From positions 1 through 13,584 of the forward strand of contig CAJMOB010000053.1 of NCBI GenBank assembly GCA_905214925.1: a stretch of DNA of 13,584 bases, read 5' to 3'. Positions 7,732 to 13,584 of the stretch are shown here, one piece after another (positions within the stretch are counted from its first letter, which is position 1; each line of letters begins with the position of its first letter). Source of the DNA: Scybalomonas sp905214925 (lineage in GTDB: Bacteria > Bacillota > Clostridia > Lachnospirales > Lachnospiraceae). The notes beneath the pieces are model-generated. The model searched no databases, was not told the origin of the DNA, and saw nothing but the letters and a program-made list of their open reading frames with translations. The position numbers were made by a program, and so were the translations under genes.

Positions 7732-7751
7732 AAAGAAAAGGAAGAGCCATT

Positions 7752-8009
7752 GTGAATTATACATATATTGTAGAATGTAAAGATAAAACATTGTACACTG
7801 GTTGGACGAATGATTTGCAAAAAAGAATAAAAACTCATAATGATGGAAAAGGAGCAAAGTATACAAAGTCTCGTTTGCCTGTCCAACTGGTGTATTATGA
7901 AGTGTATGAAACAAAACAAGAAGCGATGAGAAGAGAGTATGAGATTAAGCAGTTGACAAGAAAGCAGAAGAAAAAACTCATAGAAAAAGCCCTTTCAAAT
8001 TCGATGTGA
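7752..8009 (+). CDS. small GIY-YIG nuclease-domain protein, UPF0213 (YhbQ-like) family
   Basis: A single GIY-YIG domain of 85 residues, the usual size of this family; the cellular role is poorly defined, with nuclease activity on nucleic acid known for some relatives. The motif is present in variant form as YIV (5-7) and YTG (15-17). R25, H29 and E62 occupy the positions expected for the catalytic Arg, His and metal-binding Glu. The block GKGAKYTKSRLPV and the segment AMRREYEIKQLTRKQK are typical. I chose GTG 7752 because AGGAAG (7739-7744) is seven bases upstream and the encoded protein begins NYTYIVEC as in relatives. The in-frame TTG at 7692 would add 20 residues unlike the family. The stop codon lies in the loop of the terminator. 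Confidence 0.9.
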   Translation: MNYTYIVECKDKTLYTGWTNDLQKRIKTHNDGKGAKYTKSRLPVQLVYYEVYETKQEAMRREYEIKQLTRKQKKKLIEKALSNSM

Positions 8010-8026
8010 ATAGAAAGGGCTTTTTT
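7984..8026 (+). terminator. terminator of the GIY-YIG gene, left arm inside the coding region
   Basis: AAAAAGCCCTTTC (7984-7996) pairs perfectly with GAAAGGGCTTTTT (8013-8025), and six T end at 8026. The left arm encodes residues 78-82, and the stop codon (8007-8009) is in the 16-base loop. The A run of the left arm makes it usable on the minus strand as well. Confidence 0.93.
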
Positions 8027-8074
8027 ATGTTATAAGAAATTCCTCGCAAGCGAGTTATCCTATAACATAAAAAA
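8021..8074. repeat. perfect 14-bp inverted repeat joining two opposed terminator tails
   Basis: TTTTTTATGTTATA (8021-8034) and TATAACATAAAAAA (8061-8074) are exact reverse complements. A small inner hairpin, CTCG caag CGAG (8043-8054), sits between them. The left T run is the tail of the GIY-YIG terminator. The right A run is the tail, read on the minus strand, of the hairpins beside hlyIII/trhA. Confidence 0.7.
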
Positions 8075-8104
8075 GCACTACGTGCGAGCGATGCGCAGCT
8101 CGCA
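8069..8104 (-). terminator. probable terminator of the minus-strand TrhA gene
   Basis: Read on the minus strand, TGCGAGC/GCTCGCA (8083-8089 with 8098-8104) and the overlapping small hairpin GCAC/GTGC (8075-8078 with 8082-8085) are followed by six T (complement of 8074-8069). It lies about 125 bases beyond the gene's stop codon. Confidence 0.5.
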
Positions 8105-8142
8105 AAGAAGATAATTTTGCTTCGCAAATTGCTCGCGCGCGG

Positions 8143-8201
8143 CAAAGTGTACGTTGCTAGGAGTGACCGAAAGTCGCGAAGAGTGTGCAACGCACACTTT
8201 G
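8143..8201. repeat. imperfect 15-bp inverted repeat with nested hairpin
   Basis: CAAAGTGTACGTTGC (8143-8157) opposes GCAACGCACACTTTG (8187-8201) with 14 of 15 pairs. The interior can form GTGAC/GTCGC (8163-8167 with 8173-8177) around CGAAA. An alternative local hairpin is AGTGTGC aac GCACACT (8182-8198). The stretch 8075-8201 is visibly richer in G and C than the genes around it and looks like a dispersed intergenic palindrome. No other copy occurs in the window. Confidence 0.55.
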
Positions 8202-8227
8202 TTTTATGAGGAAATTTTAGTTCGTAT

Positions 8228-8914
8228 TTATGCTAAACTATACATAACGATAAAGTGACAAATACTTCCTCCCATAACGAAGAGATGAAAGATTTCATGG
8301 CTGCCAAAGTTTTTATGACGGCTATTGAAAATTGGAAGTTTTAATGCATAAATAATACCGCCAATTGTGTAAATAATACCGCCTGCTAATAAAAAAGCAA
8401 ATTGGAAAGAAGTTAATCCATAAAGGATTGGTTTCCATGCCAAAAGACAAGTCCATCCCATTAAAATGTAAATAACAGAAGATAACCACTTTGGTGAGTG
8501 AATCCAACAAAGTTTTAAAATAATTCCGCCAATGGCGATACACCAAACAAGTCCAAGAAGCATTTTGCCAATGGAATCTTCTAGCACAATAACACAGATA
8601 GGGGTATAAGAACCTGCGATCATAACAAAAATCATAGAATGATCTAATTTTTTTAGCAGAGTATTTTTGGCCTCGCTTGATAACTGGAAAGTATGATAAG
8701 TGGTACTGGCACCATAAAGTAAAATCATACTGACAATAAAGATCACAAAAGCCATGCCATGCGATTGGTTACTTCCTTTGGCTACTTTCATTAGTAAAGG
8801 TGGAAGTGCCAGAATCGCCATAAACATTCCGATAAAGTGAGTGATGGCACTGCCAGGGTCTTTTATATCATGAATAAGAGAGTGATGTCTCGTTTTCGTT
8901 GTATTTGTTTGCAT
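8228..8914 (-). CDS. trhA: hemolysin III / PAQR family membrane protein (TrhA-like)
   Basis: An integral membrane protein with seven predicted transmembrane helices, related to adiponectin receptors. Bacterial members are linked to membrane-lipid homeostasis, and the hemolysin name is historical. The 228 residues match the family. Conserved features are DPGSAITH (19-26), S70 and H74 in STTYH, D91-H92 in KLDH, GSYTP, and the C-terminal FGSHEIFHLF with H206 and H210. H74, H206 and H210 fit the family's three-histidine zinc site. The start ATG (complement of 8912-8914) is supported by AAGGAGG (complement of 8922-8928) seven bases away. It is the only minus-strand gene and converges on the GIY-YIG gene. 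The enzymatic activity of bacterial members is uncertain. Confidence 0.93.
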   Translation of the reverse strand: MQTNTTKTRHHSLIHDIKDPGSAITHFIGMFMAILALPPLLMKVAKGSNQSHGMAFVIFIVSMILLYGASTTYHTFQLSSEAKNTLLKKLDHSMIFVMIAGSYTPICVIVLEDSIGKMLLGLVWCIAIGGIILKLCWIHSPKWLSSVIYILMGWTCLLAWKPILYGLTSFQFAFLLAGGIIYTIGGIIYALKLPIFNSRHKNFGSHEIFHLFVMGGSICHFIVMYSLA

Positions 8915-8952
8915 AAATAAGCCTCCTTGTTGATAGTGTTGATAGATAATGA

Positions 8953-8982
8953 ATAATAAATATTATGTTCTAAAAGAATCAA
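8953..8982 (-). promoter_or_regulatory. candidate promoter of the TrhA gene
   Basis: On the minus strand, TTGATT (complement of 8977-8982), an 18-base spacer, and TATTAT (complement of 8953-8958). It lies about 39 bases upstream of the start codon. The region is so AT-rich that chance matches are easy. Confidence 0.4.
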
Positions 8983-9035
8983 AAATACATCGTTATGTTT
9001 TAGTGATTTTCTATTCTAAAAAATATAATAGAAAT

Positions 9036-9065
9036 AAAAACTTTTATATATAGTTTTTAAAACTA
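9036..9065. repeat. overlapping palindromes in the divergent TrhA/nitrilase region
   Basis: AAAAACT (9036-9042) pairs with AGTTTTT (9052-9058), and the overlapping TAGTTTTTAAAACTA (9051-9065) is a perfect palindrome about its central base. They lie between the two divergent promoters, as an operator would, but low sequence complexity weakens the inference. The rest of the 298-base gap (8915-9212) holds nothing else I can name. Confidence 0.35.
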
Positions 9066-9128
9066 CATATCATGATTATTAATACTAACATTATTATGCC
9101 AAGAATGCAAGAGAAAAATACGAAATGA

Positions 9129-9157
9129 TTTCAAAAAGAGAAAAAGTCATGTATAAT
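9129..9157 (+). promoter_or_regulatory. promoter of the nitrilase-family gene
   Basis: Perfect TATAAT at 9152-9157 with a 17-base spacer to a weak -35, TTTCAA (9129-9134). The start would be near 9164, about 49 bases before the ATG. Confidence 0.5.
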
Positions 9158-9212
9158 AAATGCATTCGGAAAGAGAAAAGGAATGGAAATACAGAAGAAT
9201 GGAGAATGAGAT

Positions 9213-9956
9213 ATGAGAATTGCACTTTCACAATTAAATATTCAATGGGAAGAAAAAGAAGAAAATCAACGAATTTGTGAGGAAATGATTTTAAATGCCG
9301 CTAGAAGAGGTGCGGATTGTATTATCTTTCCAGAAATGACGTTGACAGGATTTTCAATGAATGTAGCAGAGGTTGCAGAATCTAGTCATCAATCTCTTAG
9401 TATGTTGTTTTTTAAGAAGATGTCCAGAAAATATCATATTGCAATTATTTTTGGATACGCTGAATGGGATGGTGAATTAGTCCGCAACAAGTGTGCTATG
9501 GTTGATGAGGGAAGACAGTTGCTCTCTTATACAAAAAGAAGAAGTTTTGTTCCGGGAGGAGAGCAAAGATTTTATGCACAAGGTTCTAGAGCGGGAATGG
9601 TACAGTTAGATGATCTTATTTTTAGCACTTATATTTGTTTTGATTTACGTTTTCCGGAATTATTTTTGGCAGAATGTAAAAATGCCCATGTAGCGGTTGT
9701 AATTGCCAATTGGCCTGCAGATAGAATCGAACAGTGGAAAATTTTATTACAGGCAAGAGCGGTAGAAAATCAATGCTATGTGCTTGGAGTGAATCGTGTT
9801 GGCAATGGTAATGGAATTTTATATAATGGACATTCGCTTGCTGTCGATCCATATGGAAGAATTTTAAATCGAGAAACTACAAGAGAAGACCTCCAATTTG
9901 TTGATATTGATCGAAGAGTTGTCGAGCAACTTCGCGTTCAATTTCCATTGTATTAA
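9213..9956 (+). CDS. carbon-nitrogen hydrolase (nitrilase superfamily), omega-amidase type
   Basis: A cytoplasmic amidase. Its closest pattern is the YafV/Nit2 omega-amidase group, which hydrolyses alpha-keto-glutaramate or alpha-keto-succinamate to the keto acid and ammonia. The superfamily triad is present as E41 (FPEMTLTGFSM), K108 (SYTKRR) and C142 (ICFDLRFPEL). The later block WPADR, LLQARAVENQCYVLGVNRVGNGNG, then GHSLAVDPYG is typical of the group. Q174 (DRIEQW) replaces the histidine often seen in R..HW. The 247 residues are normal length. GGAG (9201-9204) is eight bases before the ATG. The gene stands alone with its own promoter; the strong promoter and terminator just downstream belong to the helicase leader. 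The exact substrate cannot be fixed from sequence, and no aminotransferase gene is adjacent. Confidence 0.88.
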   Translation: MRIALSQLNIQWEEKEENQRICEEMILNAARRGADCIIFPEMTLTGFSMNVAEVAESSHQSLSMLFFKKMSRKYHIAIIFGYAEWDGELVRNKCAMVDEGRQLLSYTKRRSFVPGGEQRFYAQGSRAGMVQLDDLIFSTYICFDLRFPELFLAECKNAHVAVVIANWPADRIEQWKILLQARAVENQCYVLGVNRVGNGNGILYNGHSLAVDPYGRILNRETTREDLQFVDIDRRVVEQLRVQFPLY

Positions 9957-9976
9957 ATTAAAAATAGATAAATAGA

Positions 9977-10006
9977 TTGACATATTAGCATTATATGTGA
10001 TATGAT
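9977..10006 (+). promoter_or_regulatory. strong promoter of the helicase leader
   Basis: Perfect -35 TTGACA (9977-9982), an 18-base spacer, and -10 TATGAT (10001-10006) preceded by TG and one base, making it an extended -10. The start would fall near 10012-10015, leaving a leader of about 188 bases before the helicase ATG. It is the best-matching promoter in the window. Confidence 0.75.
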
Positions 10007-10029
10007 TCTTTACTATGGGAAGAGAAAAG

Positions 10030-10062
10030 AAAGCTCTTAGACATTGATCTAGGAGCTTTTTT
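10030..10062 (+). terminator. intrinsic terminator just after the helicase promoter (possible attenuator)
   Basis: AAAGCTCTTAGA (10030-10041) pairs with TCTAGGAGCTTT (10048-10059) over 12 positions, one of them G-U, with a six-base loop and six T at 10057-10062. It ends nitrilase transcription. Because the promoter at 9977-10006 lies before it, it must also stop or attenuate the helicase transcript some 17-50 bases after its start. A 10-codon frame (ATG 10015 to TGA 10045-10047) ends in the loop; it has no ribosome binding site and is only a possible leader peptide. Confidence 0.9.
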
Positions 10063-10075
10063 CTTTATGTGAAAG

Positions 10076-10166
10076 GCATAAAAAGGAGAATTTTGCATCA
10101 AATGGTGAGATAGAGGTGAAAGGATAGGATAAAGCGGGATTCTCCTATGCGTTCAGACAAGATGCA
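10076..10166 (+). promoter_or_regulatory. potential pseudoknot in the helicase leader
   Basis: GCATA (10076-10080) and GGAGAAT (10085-10091) pair with ATTCTCC (10139-10145) and TATGC (10146-10150), interrupted only by a four-A bulge. TGCATC (10094-10099), inside the loop, can pair with GATGCA (10161-10166) outside it, which makes a pseudoknot topology. A run of six T (10175-10180) follows. I recognise no known riboswitch. A role in autoregulation or cold response is an inference from the downstream gene. Confidence 0.45.
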
Positions 10167-10200
10167 TTTTATAGATTTTTTAGTATAGAAAGGGAAATAG

Positions 10201-11790
10201 ATGGAAACAATAAAATTTGAACAATTAGAGATTCAGGCAGAAATATTACGAGCGATTACCGATATGGGATTTGAGGAGGCAACTCCAATTCAAGCAAAAG
10301 CAATTCCTGTTGTATTAGAAGGAAAAGACATCGTAGGTCAGGCACAAACAGGTACAGGAAAAACAGCAGCTTTTGGTATTCCTATTCTTCAAAATATCAA
10401 TCCAAAGAGCAAAACATTACAAGCAATTGTTCTTTGTCCAACAAGAGAGCTTGCCATTCAGGTAGCCGATGAAATCCGTAAGTTAGCAAAATATTTACAT
10501 GGAATTAAAGTGCTTCCAATATATGGAGGACAAGATATTACAAAACAGATCCGTTCCATTAAAGCTGGTGCCCAGATTATTATCGGAACTCCAGGACGTG
10601 TTATGGATCATATGAGAAGAAAGACAATGAAGCTTGAACATGTGAAAGCAGTAGCGCTTGATGAAGCCGATGAAATGTTAAACATGGGATTCCGTGAAGA
10701 CATTGAAATGATTTTAAGTCAAGTTCCAGAAGAACGTCAAACAATTTTATTCTCTGCAACAATGCCAAAACCAATTATGGATATTACAAAGAAATTCCAA
10801 AAGGATGCGCAGATCGTAAAAGTAGTAAAGAAGGAATTAACAGTTCCAAATATCGAACAATATTATTATGAAGTTCGTCCTAAAAATAAACCAGAAGTTT
10901 TAGCACGCTTATTAGATATTTATAATCCAAATCTTTCTGTTGTATTTTGTAATACAAAGAGAAAAGTAGATGAAGTAGTGGAAGATCTTCAAGGAAGAGG
11001 TTATTTTGCAGAAGGACTTCATGGAGATTTAAAACAGAGCCAAAGAGATCGTGTTATGAACGGATTTAGAAATGGTAAAACAGAAATTCTTGTAGCTACT
11101 GATGTAGCGGCAAGAGGAATAGATGTGGATGATGTGGATGCTGTTTTCAACTATGATATTCCTCAAGATGAAGAATATTATGTACACCGTATTGGAAGAA
11201 CAGGGCGTGCAGGAAGAACGGGAATGGCATTTTCTTTCGTCGTTGGAAGAGAAGTTTATAAATTAAGAGAAATTCAACGCTACTGTAAGACAAAGATTAA
11301 AGCTCAGCCAGTGCCATCTATTAGTGATGTGGCAGAAGCAAAAGTTTCAAAAGTATTTGAAAAAATAGCAGAAGTGATTGAAGCTGGTGAGTTAGAATCT
11401 TATATCGAAATGGTAGAAGAAGCTGTCAATGTAAATGATTATACAACAATGGATCTTGCAGCAGCTTTCTTAAAAATGGCTATGGGCGATAACGAAGTGA
11501 CAACAGAAGAAGAAAGAGGATTTGACTTTGAAAATACAGGGGCAGAAGAAGGAATGGTTCGTCTCTTTATTAACATTGGTAAAAATCAAAAAGTTCGTCC
11601 AGGAGATGTTTTAGGAGCCATTGCAGGGGAATCTGGAATGCCTGGAAAATTAGTTGGATGTATTGATATGTTTGATAAATATACATTTGTAGAAGTTCCA
11701 AGAGAGTTTGCTTCCGATGTATTAAATGCGATGAAGCACGCAAAGATTAAAGGTAAGAGCATTAATATTGAGCCAGCCAATCAAAAATAA
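10201..11790 (+). CDS. deaD: DEAD-box ATP-dependent RNA helicase with C-terminal DbpA-type RNA-binding domain
   Basis: Unwinds RNA duplexes with ATP. Proteins of this DeaD/CshA type act in ribosome assembly, RNA decay and cold adaptation. All core motifs are present: Q motif GFEEATPIQ (23-31), Walker A AQTGTGKT (48-55), PTREL (80-84), TPGR (130-133), DEAD (154-157), SAT (185-187), ARGIDV (304-309) and HRIGRTGRAG (329-338). Residues 365-445 form a helical, acidic linker. Residues 451-525 (MVRLFINIGKNQKVRPGDVLGAI) match the DbpA RNA-binding fold. The 529 residues fit the group. AAAGGG (10189-10194) is six bases before the ATG. The gene has a dedicated strong promoter, an early terminator and a structured leader, so expression is probably controlled after initiation. 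Confidence 0.96.
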   Translation: METIKFEQLEIQAEILRAITDMGFEEATPIQAKAIPVVLEGKDIVGQAQTGTGKTAAFGIPILQNINPKSKTLQAIVLCPTRELAIQVADEIRKLAKYLHGIKVLPIYGGQDITKQIRSIKAGAQIIIGTPGRVMDHMRRKTMKLEHVKAVALDEADEMLNMGFREDIEMILSQVPEERQTILFSATMPKPIMDITKKFQKDAQIVKVVKKELTVPNIEQYYYEVRPKNKPEVLARLLDIYNPNLSVVFCNTKRKVDEVVEDLQGRGYFAEGLHGDLKQSQRDRVMNGFRNGKTEILVATDVAARGIDVDDVDAVFNYDIPQDEEYYVHRIGRTGRAGRTGMAFSFVVGREVYKLREIQRYCKTKIKAQPVPSISDVAEAKVSKVFEKIAEVIEAGELESYIEMVEEAVNVNDYTTMDLAAAFLKMAMGDNEVTTEEERGFDFENTGAEEGMVRLFINIGKNQKVRPGDVLGAIAGESGMPGKLVGCIDMFDKYTFVEVPREFASDVLNAMKHAKIKGKSINIEPANQK

Positions 11791-11835
11791 TGGTACGACA
11801 TAAATACAAATAGGTATCAAAGTTATAAGTAGAGA

Positions 11836-11877
11836 AACGGTTTTATGGAGAAACTTCCATAGAACCGTTCTTTTTTT
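11836..11877 (+). terminator. terminator of the helicase gene
   Basis: AACGGTTTTATGGA (11836-11849) pairs with TCCATAGAACCGTT (11856-11869), 14 positions with one G-U, a six-base loop and seven T at 11871-11877. Confidence 0.95.
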
Positions 11878-11903
11878 GCGGAAAAATACATATAGTTTAT
11901 AAA
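11876..11903 (+). promoter_or_regulatory. weak candidate promoter of alsT
   Basis: TTGCGG (11876-11881), a 16-base spacer, and TATAAA (11898-11903). It lies directly after the terminator's T run and is the only candidate before the gene. The start would be near 11910, leaving barely room for the ribosome binding site. Confidence 0.25.
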
Positions 11904-11909
11904 ATAAAA

Positions 11910-11931
11910 GGGAGCTTTAAAAGCTAACATG
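11910..11931 (+). promoter_or_regulatory. distant ribosome binding site with hairpin in the spacer
   Basis: GGGAG (11910-11914) is 14 bases from the ATG, longer than the usual 5-9. The spacer contains the palindrome AGCTTTaAAAGCT (11913-11925), which can fold as AGCT/AGCT. Folding would shorten the effective distance to the start but also occupy part of the Shine-Dalgarno. Confidence 0.4.
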
Positions 11932-13284
11932 GAACAATGGAATGAATGGTTACATGATTTTATATGGGGACCATATATGATCGGTGCTTTTTTACTGACA
12001 GGAATTTATTTCTCTATTGGAACGAAGTTTTTTCAATTTCGAGGTTTTTTTACTTGGATGAAATATACATTTGGAACCATGAAGGGAGAAGTCGTAGAAG
12101 AGAAGGATGGAAAATCTATCACTCAATTTCAATCTCTTTGTACCGCTCTTGCAGGAACTCTTGGAACAGGAAATATTGCAGGTGTTGCCACTGCGATTAC
12201 CGCAGGGGGCGCGGGTGCTATTTTTTGGATGTGGATTAGTTCGATTTTTGGAATGATGACGAATTTTGCTGAGAAAACCCTTGGTATTTTATATCGCTAT
12301 AAAGGAGAAGACGGAGAATGGGTTGGTGGACCTATGGTCTATATGGAACGAGGACTTCATGCAAAGGGACTAGCTATTTCTTTTGCATTTCTTTGCATTT
12401 TGGCCTCTTTTGGCATGGGAAATATGACACAAGCCCATTCGGTTTCTGAGGCTATACAAGTTTCCTTTGGGGGAAATGAGTTAGTGATTGGTGTTATCTT
12501 ATCGGTTCTTTTGGCATTAGTAATTTTAGGTGGAATTGGGAGAATTGCTTCGGTAACAGAGAAATTGATTCCGATTGTGGCAATTGGTTATACCGTTGGC
12601 TCTGTCTGTGTATTAGTTCGATGCCATGAGAATATTTTACCCGCATTTCTTAGCATTATTGAAGGAGCATTTTCTACAAAAGCAGTAGGTGGTGGTGTGT
12701 TAGGATATGGAATGAAAAAAGCCATTATGGTAGGTATTTCTAGGGGAATCTTTTCCAATGAGGCAGGGCTTGGAAGTTCTGTTATTGTTCACTCAGCTTC
12801 CAATGTGAAAAGTCCTGTGATTCAAGGATTTTGGGGAATACAAGAAGTATTTCTTGATACGATTGTTATGTGTACTTTGACAGCCCTTGTTATTTTAACT
12901 TCTGGTGTTTACGATGGCACAAAAGAAATTGACGGCATGATGTTAACGACGAAGGCTTTTGCCGTTGTTTTTGGCAGCAGGGGAGGCCGTTTTATTAGTG
13001 TGGCGGTCGTAATCTTTGGATTTGCTACGTTGATTGGTTGGTCGTATTATGGCGTAAAATGTGTGGAATATTTATTTGGAAAAAAATGGACAGTTCTATA
13101 TCAAGGAATTTATTGTGGAGTGACAGTTATTGGATGTACGATGGAATTAACGACTGTTTGGAATTTTGCTGACAACATGAATGGATTATTAGCCATTCCA
13201 AACTTAATTGCGATTTTATTGTTGTCAAAATATGTTTTTGCAGAAATTAATAATTTTGAACGAAGAGAAAAAAGAAAAGGATAA
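11929..13284 (+). CDS. alsT: sodium:alanine/glycine symporter (AGCS family)
   Basis: A membrane carrier that imports alanine or glycine with sodium or protons. The 451 residues and about 10-11 hydrophobic segments fit the AGCS family. Signatures are ALAGTLGTGNIAG (73-85), which carries the substrate/sodium-site residues of the first core helix, WVGGPMVYMERGL (131-143; V137 where Tyr is common) and FSNEAGLGSS in the second half. The C-terminus ends in a short positively charged tail. I kept ATG 11929 because the next in-frame Met (residue 17) would cut into the first helix. The start is poorly served by its ribosome binding site. The gene is flanked by terminator 11836-11877 and has no clear terminator of its own. 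Whether alanine, glycine or another amino acid is preferred cannot be read from the sequence. Confidence 0.94.
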   Translation: MEQWNEWLHDFIWGPYMIGAFLLTGIYFSIGTKFFQFRGFFTWMKYTFGTMKGEVVEEKDGKSITQFQSLCTALAGTLGTGNIAGVATAITAGGAGAIFWMWISSIFGMMTNFAEKTLGILYRYKGEDGEWVGGPMVYMERGLHAKGLAISFAFLCILASFGMGNMTQAHSVSEAIQVSFGGNELVIGVILSVLLALVILGGIGRIASVTEKLIPIVAIGYTVGSVCVLVRCHENILPAFLSIIEGAFSTKAVGGGVLGYGMKKAIMVGISRGIFSNEAGLGSSVIVHSASNVKSPVIQGFWGIQEVFLDTIVMCTLTALVILTSGVYDGTKEIDGMMLTTKAFAVVFGSRGGRFISVAVVIFGFATLIGWSYYGVKCVEYLFGKKWTVLYQGIYCGVTVIGCTMELTTVWNFADNMNGLLAIPNLIAILLLSKYVFAEINNFERREKRKG

Positions 13285-13396
13285 GAAGAAAATACATAAA
13301 AAGTAAGAAAAAGAAGTTTTTAGGAACAATTGTAATAATCATACAAGAAAATTAATTGAAATGTAATAACTAAAACATAAAGAGGACAAAAACATT

Positions 13397-13405
13397 TGCT
13401 ATAAT
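13397..13405 (+). promoter_or_regulatory. extended -10 promoter firing into the terminal repeat
   Basis: TGcTATAAT is a perfect extended -10 (TG at 13397-13398, TATAAT at 13400-13405). No good -35 is present 16-18 bases upstream. The start would be near 13412, about 25 bases before the repeat begins. The preceding stretch, 13285-13396, is A-rich, with only a 5-bp TTGTA/TACAA dyad (13330-13346) and no clear alsT terminator. Confidence 0.5.
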
Positions 13406-13435
13406 AAAACAACAAGAAAGATATTTTGTATTTGT

Positions 13436-13584
13436 TTTACGAAAAGACAACGAGCCATGCGGGAGCATTTATGCTCACATATGGCGACTGTCACGAACGT
13501 GAGAAGTTCGCAAAGCGTACTTTTCATCGTTTACGAAAAGACAACGAGCCATGCGGGAGCATTTATGCTCACATATGGCGACTG
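13436..13584 (+). repeat. direct repeat, 94-bp period, built from hairpins, truncated by the window end
   Basis: Bases 13436-13490 recur exactly at 13530-13584 (55 bases, no mismatch), so the period is 94 and the second copy is cut by the window edge. Each unit contains GCCAT/ATGGC enclosing GAGCAT tt ATGCTC. The 39 bases between the identical blocks hold TCACG/CGTGA (13491-13502) and AAGT-CGC aaa GCG-ACTT (about 13504-13522). CTTTTC (13520-13525) can also pair with GAAAAG (13535-13540) across the junction. The repeat block is far longer and more self-complementary than a CRISPR repeat. It is transcribed if the promoter at 13397-13405 is real. Its function is unknown. Confidence 0.85.

Noticed and set aside
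7692..7751. N-terminal extension of the GIY-YIG protein from TTG 7692
   Set aside because: There is no ribosome binding site before TTG, the 20 added residues do not resemble the family, and GTG 7752 is well placed after AGGAAG.
10015..10047. Ten-codon leader peptide before the helicase gene
   Set aside because: It has no ribosome binding site, no run of codons for one amino acid, and begins at or next to the predicted transcription start, so it is mentioned only within the terminator entry.
13436..13584. CRISPR array
   Set aside because: The repeated block is at least 55 bases, made of nested hairpins, with only one full interval of 39 bases and no cas genes in the window.

Overview
The window is about 13.6 kb of AT-rich chromosomal DNA from a Gram-positive, endospore-forming anaerobe. 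It most resembles the Clostridia, and Lachnospiraceae is my best guess. The basis is the spoIID-spoIIQ pair, strong AGGAGG-type ribosome binding sites, U-tract terminators, a eukaryote-like class of isoleucyl-tRNA synthetase, and a UPF0213-type GIY-YIG protein. I see no phage, integrase, transposase or CRISPR genes. Most of the window is ordinary housekeeping sequence, and the unusual material lies between genes.

Layout: (1) 1-2736, ileS lacking its 5' end, closed by a terminator. (2) 2790-3035, a promoter and a foldable leader in front of glgP (3036-5477). (3) 5526-5578, the glgP terminator, whose right arm and U-tract contain the ribosome binding site and TTG start of spoIID. (4) spoIID (5577-6560) overlapping spoIIQ (6547-7311), the sporulation pair. 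The LytM domain of this SpoIIQ has lost all its zinc ligands. (5) 7312-7751, 440 bases without an intact gene: four inverted repeats, a promoter, and a short vestige carrying the GGCFW signature of MsrA. (6) A small GIY-YIG gene (7752-8009) converging on a minus-strand hemolysin-III/TrhA gene (8228-8914). The gap between them is full of palindromes, including a perfect 14-bp inverted repeat formed by two opposed terminator tails. (7) An AT-rich divergent region, then an omega-amidase-type nitrilase (9213-9956). (8) 9977-10200, a consensus-like promoter, an immediate intrinsic terminator, and a potential pseudoknot leader in front of a DEAD-box helicase gene (10201-11790). (9) A sodium/alanine-glycine symporter gene (11929-13284). 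(10) 13285-13584, an extended -10 promoter followed by a structured direct repeat with a 94-bp period that runs off the window end.

The genes do not form one pathway. They cover translation (ileS), glycogen use (glgP), engulfment of the forespore (spoIID, spoIIQ), membrane homeostasis (TrhA), amide metabolism (nitrilase), RNA remodelling (helicase) and amino-acid uptake (AlsT). Nearly every gene has its own promoter or terminator; only spoIID-spoIIQ looks like a true operon. The best candidates for undescribed biology are the helicase leader, the terminal 94-bp repeat, and the terminator/start overlap at spoIID. None of these can be shown to be a new system from sequence alone.
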